This document shows, piece after piece, positions 1 to 3,918 of a stretch of DNA of 7,057 nt. The DNA is taken from NCBI GenBank assembly GCA_028679855.1, contig JAJRAP010000036.1, positions 1 through 7,057 on the forward strand. Direction: 5' to 3'. How positions within the stretch are numbered: the stretch's first letter is position 1; the number at the start of each line of letters is the position of its first letter. The notes below the pieces were generated by a model, which saw only the letters and a list, made by a program, of their open reading frames with translations, did no database searches and was not told where the DNA came from. The position numbers and the translations under genes are program-made. This DNA comes from Candidatus Methanoperedens sp. (lineage in GTDB: Archaea; Halobacteriota; Methanosarcinia; Methanosarcinales; Methanoperedenaceae).

Positions 1-2
1 AA

Positions 3-1343
3 GATGATGTCAAAGAGATCAACATAAAGGAAATATTAAGCGGTGGGAAACTGAACCAATTTCTACTGCACTGGCTTCTTGCATACATCCAGAAAAAAAT
101 TGGCGCTGATACAGGGGTCAAACCTGGAGCAGAGATGCTGTCAGCTATCGAACTTGCCGAAAGCTCAGGTGCGCGCGTGGCGCTTATTGACAGGGATATA
201 CAGGTTACCCTTGGACGTTTCTGGAATATGATGTCTTTTTTTGAGAAACTGAAGCTTTTTGGCTCTCTTGCTGGCGCATCAGTGGGTTTTGGCACAAAGG
301 ATATTGATATCGATACTGTGACTGATGAGGACGTGGTCACTCAGTTGGTCTCGGAGTTAAGGAAGATGGCTCCAAGCGCAGCTTCCGTCCTGCTGGATGA
401 GAGGAACGCCATCATGGCTAAAAACCTTCTTGATATCTCAAAAGAAGGGACTGTTGTGGCTGTTATTGGGGCAGGACACCGCGAGGGCATCCAGAAATAT
501 CTTGATAAACCCGCTTCAATACCCCCGGTCGAAGAACTGATGGTGCTCCCAAAGAAACGTTTCAGCTTGGTTAAGGCGATATTATTTGCCTTATTCGCGA
601 TGGTTATCGGGATGCTGGCACTCCTTGTGTTTTTTGGAGGCGTTCCACTTTCGAAGTTATTAACCATGCTTTTATACCTTTTCATTGCCCAGGGAATACT
701 TGCTGCGCTCGGGGTTCTGGCGGTCAGAGGTCATCCGGCATCAGCTTTAACCGCTTTTGGTCTGGCGTGGTTCGGATTCCTGCATCCTTTATTGACGGTA
801 GGAACTTTTGCTGGCATAGTTGAAATGCATTTTCGCCCTCCCACGACCGAGGATTTCAAAACGATATTGAAAGATGAATATCTGTTCAACTGGAATGAAA
901 TACCTGGAAAGGATAACCGCAGGGTGATAGAATTCTTGAAGAAGAACCATAATGCAGAATGGCTTGATAATGCGAATATTGAGAAATTAGATGATGGTAA
1001 GGCTGTTTGCATCTGTGCGGACAGGGAGAAGATATTTTTACACATGGATGAAACAAAGGGAACAGTTATTCTCTCGATCGATAAAAAAAATACATTTGAG
1101 TTCGGAGTTGAAAAGGAAAATGGCAAATTGAATGTGTATAAACCTCAGACAATATCAGATATGATGGACAACAAGCTCTTTCGCATTATTCTCGTGGCAG
1201 CCCTCGCAAATGTCGGGAGTATGATCGGCACTTTCGTGGTAATCCCATTCTTACTTGTCCCTTACCTGCATATCGCTAATCCACTGGATACCTTTATAAT
1301 GGCGCTAAATACCGGGATGGGTGAATTAGGGAAGCTTTTATAA
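3..1343 (+). CDS. TraB/PrgY-family membrane protein, 5' end cut by window edge, with inserted soluble domain
   Basis: The reading frame is open from base 3, so the first ATG at 135 is internal: the 44 codons before it are coding and include a PGAEM stretch that belongs to the family. 446 residues are visible; the N-terminal part with the first GxxH-type motif is missing. Seen: an LIDRDIQVTLGRFW block (about residues 62-75), the GAGH motif (156-159), then a membrane domain with hydrophobic segments near 191-214, 219-241, 248-274 and 395-420. Other family blocks are RGHPASALTAF, a GIVE-x-HFRPPTTEDF stretch and LANVGSMIGT. Between RPPTTEDF and the last membrane segment sits a charged soluble insert of about 90 residues (290-380), which I do not expect in ordinary archaeal TraB proteins. 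Known: bacterial TraB/PrgY limits pheromone activity and the fold is related to Tiki/EreA-type hydrolases; the archaeal role is unknown. The gene converges on pyrH with a 28-nt gap. Confidence 0.85.
   Translation, partial: DDVKEINIKEILSGGKLNQFLLHWLLAYIQKKIGADTGVKPGAEMLSAIELAESSGARVALIDRDIQVTLGRFWNMMSFFEKLKLFGSLAGASVGFGTKDIDIDTVTDEDVVTQLVSELRKMAPSAASVLLDERNAIMAKNLLDISKEGTVVAVIGAGHREGIQKYLDKPASIPPVEELMVLPKKRFSLVKAILFALFAMVIGMLALLVFFGGVPLSKLLTMLLYLFIAQGILAALGVLAVRGHPASALTAFGLAWFGFLHPLLTVGTFAGIVEMHFRPPTTEDFKTILKDEYLFNWNEIPGKDNRRVIEFLKKNHNAEWLDNANIEKLDDGKAVCICADREKIFLHMDETKGTVILSIDKKNTFEFGVEKENGKLNVYKPQTISDMMDNKLFRIILVAALANVGSMIGTFVVIPFLLVPYLHIANPLDTFIMALNTGMGELGKLL
867..1142 (+). other. Inserted soluble domain within the TraB-family protein
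   Basis: This in-frame segment encodes about 90 charged residues, starting near KDEYLFNWNEIPGKDN and ending near ENGKLNVYK. It splits the TraB membrane domain just before its last hydrophobic segment. The predicted pattern is a short helix (RRVIEFLKKNH) followed by several beta-strands (AEWLDNANIEKLDDGKAV, KIFLHMD, GTVILSID, FEFGVEKENGKLNVYK). Its base composition is more A-rich than the flanking coding sequence. From memory, sequences of the type IPGxDNxxLIEFL...W...A.IEKIDDG...L.L...K..V.L.ID.....F.....NGKLNIY recur in otherwise unrelated proteins of Methanoperedens and related archaea. I could not search to confirm this. Boundaries are approximate. Confidence 0.55.
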
Positions 1344-1371
1344 GATATTTTATTAAGTGTCGGAATTAAAT
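1344..1371. terminator. Convergent traB/pyrH gap with weak T-rich terminator for traB
   Basis: Only 28 nt separate the two stop codons. On the + strand the end of traB runs into GATATTTTATT (1344-1354), a short T-rich stretch of the kind archaeal RNA polymerase can terminate on. No stable hairpin is visible. On the minus strand the same interval is A-rich, so pyrH has no clear terminator here. The evidence is weak. Confidence 0.25.
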
Positions 1372-2046
1372 CTATTTCTCGATCACTGTCCCTTTATGCT
1401 TACCACCTGCAGCATCCACTATGTTCTTCGGGTCTTCCCCATTCAGCACTATCGTTTTTATGTTACTGCGTTCTATTATCTTCGCTGCAAGCAGATCCAC
1501 AGGAGAGTTTGCTCCCGCTACCATCTCGGTCTTCATCACAATCTCGATAAGCTGCTGTGGCGTCATTGAGTCGAATTTCTTTGCATCCCGGTTCTTTTTC
1601 GGGTCGCTCGTGTAAACGCCATCGATCGCAGTGGCATTGATAAGAAGGTCTGCACCTGTGTATTCTGCAAGCACTGCTGAAACAGCATCAGTAGTCTGTC
1701 CAGGCGTCACCCCACCCATGACCACTATTTTACCTGAGAGGCTCGCGTTCTTTGCCTCCTTATAGTTTATAGGGGGCTCATAGTACGCATTATCCCCGAG
1801 CGCGGCAATAAGAAGCCTGGAATTGAGACGTGTTAGCTCGATTCCTATAAGATCACAAGTCGCTTCGTCCGCGCCCAGTTCCCTTGCCACTCCGATATAA
1901 TCGCGCGCAACCTGCCCCCCGCCTGTTACGATGAATACGGTGTTCTTTTTTGAGATTTCTTTTATTGCAGCAGCATAATTCTTGAACTTTTCAGGGCTCA
2001 ACGCGCGCGCAAGCACTGAACCGCCTACCGAAACTACGATTATCAT
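1372..2046 (-). CDS. pyrH: UMP kinase (archaeal type)
   Basis: Phosphorylates UMP to UDP with ATP in the cytoplasm, the step feeding UTP and CTP synthesis. The 224-residue length matches archaeal UMP kinases, which are a little shorter than bacterial ones. The amino-acid-kinase fold is clear: N-terminal VVSVGGSVL (residues 4-12) for the phosphate loop, TGGGQVARDYI (41-51), the glycine-rich GGVTPGQTTDAVSA (111-124) for substrate binding, NATAIDGVYTSDPKKN (137-152) at the nucleotide site, and the terminal KHKGTVI. The ATG at 2046 is the only possible start nearby, because an in-frame TAG lies four codons upstream. GAGTGAT directly abuts the ATG, a Shine-Dalgarno-like string that is unusually close. 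A palindromic TATA-like box is centred 26 nt upstream, suggesting its own short-leader or leaderless transcript. The bofA-like gene lies 65 nt upstream on the same strand. Confidence 0.95.
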   Translation of the reverse strand: MIIVVSVGGSVLARALSPEKFKNYAAAIKEISKKNTVFIVTGGGQVARDYIGVARELGADEATCDLIGIELTRLNSRLLIAALGDNAYYEPPINYKEAKNASLSGKIVVMGGVTPGQTTDAVSAVLAEYTGADLLINATAIDGVYTSDPKKNRDAKKFDSMTPQQLIEIVMKTEMVAGANSPVDLLAAKIIERSNIKTIVLNGEDPKNIVDAAGGKHKGTVIEK

Positions 2047-2066
2047 ATCACTCAGCTATGCGCTAT

Positions 2067-2083
2067 GATAATATTATCTTTCT
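2067..2083 (-). promoter_or_regulatory. Putative pyrH promoter with palindromic TATA region
   Basis: Read on the minus strand, a purine-rich BRE-like string (AGAAA) precedes GATAATATTATC (2067-2078), a perfect 12-bp palindrome. Its centre lies 26 nt upstream of the pyrH ATG, the distance expected of a TATA box if transcription begins at or next to the start codon. The palindrome would also suit a dimeric regulator covering the TATA box, but AT-rich palindromes arise easily by chance. Confidence 0.35.
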
Positions 2084-2111
2084 GATATCAAACCTGCCTG
2101 TATTTTCAGAA

Positions 2112-2369
2112 TCAGTTCGGTTGCAGGAAGGCAATACCGAAAACATGGAGAAGTATCACAAGTCCAGCCCCTGGTATTCCCCCAAGAGCGCATACCAGAA
2201 GTGCCATGGGAGAATAAGGAATGTCAAGATTAAAAACAATATTGCCCACAGCAAGAATGACAAGACCCATGATAGTATTTACGATAAGAAGCTTCGCGGT
2301 CTTCAGAACGAAATATACAGCGATCACAGCAAGTACCGCCAGTAACAGGATTATTAGTTCGATGCCCAT
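2112..2369 (-). CDS. BofA-family small membrane protein
   Basis: An 85-residue, very hydrophobic protein. It starts MGIELIILLLAVLAVI with a first membrane helix at about residues 4-22. The second, at about 26-46, contains the KLLIVNTIMGLVILAVGN stretch characteristic of the BofA family. A third hydrophobic region (about 53-80) carries the GGIPGAGLVILL motif. In Bacillus, BofA restrains processing of pro-sigma-K during sporulation. Archaea neither sporulate nor have sigma factors, so the annotation transfers by family only and the archaeal role is unknown. The ATG is the only candidate start, since an in-frame TAG lies two codons upstream. There is no Shine-Dalgarno sequence, but a TATA-like box is centred about 26 nt upstream, consistent with leaderless translation. 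pyrH follows 65 nt downstream on the same strand; the hdr operon is divergent. Confidence 0.75.
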   Translation of the reverse strand: MGIELIILLLAVLAVIAVYFVLKTAKLLIVNTIMGLVILAVGNIVFNLDIPYSPMALLVCALGGIPGAGLVILLHVFGIAFLQPN

Positions 2370-2388
2370 ATGCTATACGGGAATCTCT

Positions 2389-2400
2389 GTTTTATTAAAC
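2389..2400 (-). promoter_or_regulatory. Putative TATA box of the bofA-like gene
   Basis: The minus strand reads GTTTAATAAAAC, centred about 26 nt upstream of the ATG at 2369. This spacing is the same as that of the candidate pyrH box and would place the transcript start at or beside the start codon. Called from composition and spacing only. Confidence 0.35.
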
Positions 2401-2432
2401 ATTTCGGTCATTTATTGCACAGAACGATTATT

Positions 2433-2454
2433 ATTTATGAGAGACATCATAAAT
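2433..2454. promoter_or_regulatory. Perfect 8-bp inverted repeat, candidate operator between bofA-like gene and hdr operon
   Basis: ATTTATGA (2433-2440) and TCATAAAT (2447-2454) are exact reverse complements separated by a 6-nt spacer (GAGACA). The 22-bp dyad lies just upstream of the candidate BRE/TATA of the hdr operon (2459-2472) and well upstream of the divergent bofA-like promoter, a position suited to a dimeric transcription regulator of the hdr genes. The arms are AT-rich in an AT-rich region, which lowers confidence. Confidence 0.4.
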
Positions 2455-2458
2455 GTTA

Positions 2459-2472
2459 GAAAAATAGTATAA
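2459..2472 (+). promoter_or_regulatory. Putative hdrCBA promoter (BRE/TATA)
   Basis: GAAAAATAGTATAA combines a purine-rich BRE-like start with a TATA-like box. Transcription about 25 nt downstream would begin near 2490-2495, leaving a leader of about 10-15 nt that just includes the GTGAT ribosome binding string before hdrC. A second AT-rich candidate (about 2428-2438) lies further upstream. Confidence 0.4.
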
Positions 2473-2496
2473 CATCTTCATTGCTTTTCCCCCAGC

Positions 2497-2501
2497 GTGA
2501 T
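2497..2501 (+). promoter_or_regulatory. Ribosome binding site that decides the hdrC start
   Basis: GTGAT matches the archaeal anti-Shine-Dalgarno complement GGAGGTGATC and lies four bases before the ATG at 2506. The GTG of this same string is in frame and could be read as a start codon giving three more residues, but it is better explained as the ribosome binding site. Confidence 0.5.
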
Positions 2502-2505
2502 AAAT

Positions 2506-3078
2506 ATGCAAAAAGAGACCATAATTCCAGAGTCAAGAGACAATGCTTTTAGAGACCTCATAATAAAAATGCCTGGCGGCGAGAATCTCCTCACCTGTAT
2601 GCAGTGCGGCACCTGCGCAGGCTCATGCCCTGTCAGCCATGAAATGGACTACACGCCCCGGCAGATCGTCCGAATGATACAACTTGGTCTTAAGAAAGAA
2701 GTGCTTAACAGCAATACGATATGGATCTGCACGACCTGTTTTTCATGCTCTGTGCGCTGCCCCCGGGGAATTTATCCAACTGAACTCATGGAGACGTTGA
2801 AGCCTATCGCAATGAAAGAAGGTATCAGGAATAAGAACGCAAAGTTCGATACCGTTTTTGCGGATGTTGTTAAGAAAAACGGCAGGGCGTCTGAATTCCT
2901 TCTCTTCTCAAAATATAGCATTTCCGAGCCTGGAATGATAAAGCAGGCTCCGTTCGGTATTTCCCTTATAACTAAAGGAAAACTGCCGTTATCTGTTGCT
3001 AAAATGGATGATACGCGCGAACTGGAAGCGATATTCAAACTTGGTGAAGAAAATGACGGCATGGAGACAGAAAAATGA
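2506..3078 (+). CDS. hdrC: CoB-CoM heterodisulfide reductase subunit C
   Basis: The iron-sulfur electron-transfer subunit of the soluble HdrABC complex, passing electrons between the flavin subunit HdrA and the catalytic HdrB. 190 residues from the preferred ATG at 2506; an in-frame GTG at 2497 would give 193. Two complete CxxCxxCxxxCP motifs each bind a cubane [4Fe-4S] cluster: CMQCGTCAGSCP (cysteines 31, 34, 37, 41) and CTTCFSCSVRCP (75, 78, 81, 85). The IVRMIQLGLKKEVL helix between them and the FLLFSKYSISEPGMIKQAP stretch in the second half are typical of HdrC. There is no membrane segment, which fits the cytoplasmic enzyme rather than the membrane HdrDE type. It is first in the operon and its TGA stop overlaps the hdrB start by 4 nt (ATGA), implying coupled translation. 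Confidence 0.93.
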   Translation: MQKETIIPESRDNAFRDLIIKMPGGENLLTCMQCGTCAGSCPVSHEMDYTPRQIVRMIQLGLKKEVLNSNTIWICTTCFSCSVRCPRGIYPTELMETLKPIAMKEGIRNKNAKFDTVFADVVKKNGRASEFLLFSKYSISEPGMIKQAPFGISLITKGKLPLSVAKMDDTRELEAIFKLGEENDGMETEK

Positions 3079-3917
3079 AATATTCTTATTATCCCGGATG
3101 CGCGCAGCATGGCACGGCAGTGGATTACCGCATGTCTGTGGAGGCGGTAATGAGCCGACTGGGCATAGAACTTGAAGAAATTAAGAACTGGAATTGCTGC
3201 GGAGCCCTGCACGTGGATGACAGGTCTACAAGAGTAGCGCTATCAGCAAGAACGCTGGCAGCTACAAAAGGTCTTGATGTCGCCACACCCTGCAATCTGT
3301 GCTACTCAAACCTGATGCGCGCTAACACCGCGCTTGAAGACAGCGATCTTAAAAATAGGGTCAATGGAGCGCTTGTAATAAAATACGAAGGCAACGCTAA
3401 GCCTAAACATCTTCTTGAAGTGGTTGTAAAAGACCTTGGACTTGCAAAACTGGTTGAACAGGTAAAAAAACCTTTGAAGATAAAAGCAGTTCCGTATTAT
3501 GGCTGCCTGCTCACAAGACCAGAGAACAAATTCGACAGCCCAGAGAACCCTGGCTCTCTGGATAACCTCATTTCAACACTGGGAGCTGAACCGGTAAAAT
3601 ATTACTACAAGACAAAATGCTGCGGAGGACCGATATTGATAACCAATGAAAACCTCGCTCTTGAACTTGCGAAAGACCTTCTTGTGATGGCAAAAGATTC
3701 AGGTGCGGATTGCATGGTCGTGACGTGCCCAATGTGCCACCTCCAGCTTGATGCAAAACAGAAAGCTGTCGAGGCAAAATTTAATATTAAAATAGATATG
3801 CCTATCATTTATTTCACGCAGCTCATTGGTCTTGCCATGGGTATTGCTCCAGCAGAGCTTGGACTGGATAAACATCTTGTCCCGACTGATAAATTCATCT
3901 CAAAGGCAGGGAGGTAA
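3075..3917 (+). CDS. hdrB: CoB-CoM heterodisulfide reductase subunit B
   Basis: The catalytic subunit that reduces, or in reverse forms, the CoM-S-S-CoB heterodisulfide. 280 residues, a normal length. It has two CCG (cysteine-rich) domains, which in the family bind two noncubane [4Fe-4S] clusters. The first domain has C9 in YYPGC, C41-C42-G in NWNCCGALH, and C73/C76 in PCNLC. The second has C144 in YYGCLLTRP, C182-C183-G in KCCGGP, and C218/C221 in TCPMC. An extra cysteine, C213, lies nearby. All expected ligands are present, so the active site looks intact. The start overlaps the hdrC stop by 4 nt, with GGAG at 3063-3066 as a modest ribosome binding site. It ends at a TAA that is part of the hdrA Shine-Dalgarno region, leaving 1 nt between the genes. 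Confidence 0.95.
   Translation: MKYSYYPGCAQHGTAVDYRMSVEAVMSRLGIELEEIKNWNCCGALHVDDRSTRVALSARTLAATKGLDVATPCNLCYSNLMRANTALEDSDLKNRVNGALVIKYEGNAKPKHLLEVVVKDLGLAKLVEQVKKPLKIKAVPYYGCLLTRPENKFDSPENPGSLDNLISTLGAEPVKYYYKTKCCGGPILITNENLALELAKDLLVMAKDSGADCMVVTCPMCHLQLDAKQKAVEAKFNIKIDMPIIYFTQLIGLAMGIAPAELGLDKHLVPTDKFISKAGR
3909..3915 (+). promoter_or_regulatory. Strong Shine-Dalgarno site for hdrA
   Basis: GGGAGGT lies three bases before the ATG at 3919 and overlaps the hdrB TAA stop. It fixes the hdrA start at 3919 and argues against longer versions of the frame that would begin inside hdrB. Confidence 0.8.
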
Positions 3918-3918
3918 C

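Noticed and set aside
731..1126. 131-residue open frame on the minus strand opposite the TraB insert
   Set aside because: Checked as a possible gene carried by the inserted segment, but the sense strand has the continuous, structured reading frame and the antisense product shows no motif.
135..1343. TraB gene starting at the ATG at 135
   Set aside because: The frame is open to the window edge, and the codons before 135 encode family-typical sequence, so this ATG is internal and the gene is cut by the window.
2058..2345. 95-residue open frame on the + strand opposite the bofA-like gene
   Set aside because: The complementary strand encodes a coherent membrane protein with family motifs; this frame is a hydrophilic shadow.
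2497..2505. GTG start for hdrC three codons upstream
   Set aside because: GTGAT here is better read as the Shine-Dalgarno site of the ATG at 2506. It cannot be excluded, but only three residues are at stake.
3826..3918. Longer N-terminus for HdrA starting inside hdrB
   Set aside because: The 31 extra residues do not look like HdrA. The family N-terminus begins at the ATG at 3919 (IGVYLCRCGGNI follows), which has a strong GGGAGGT site.
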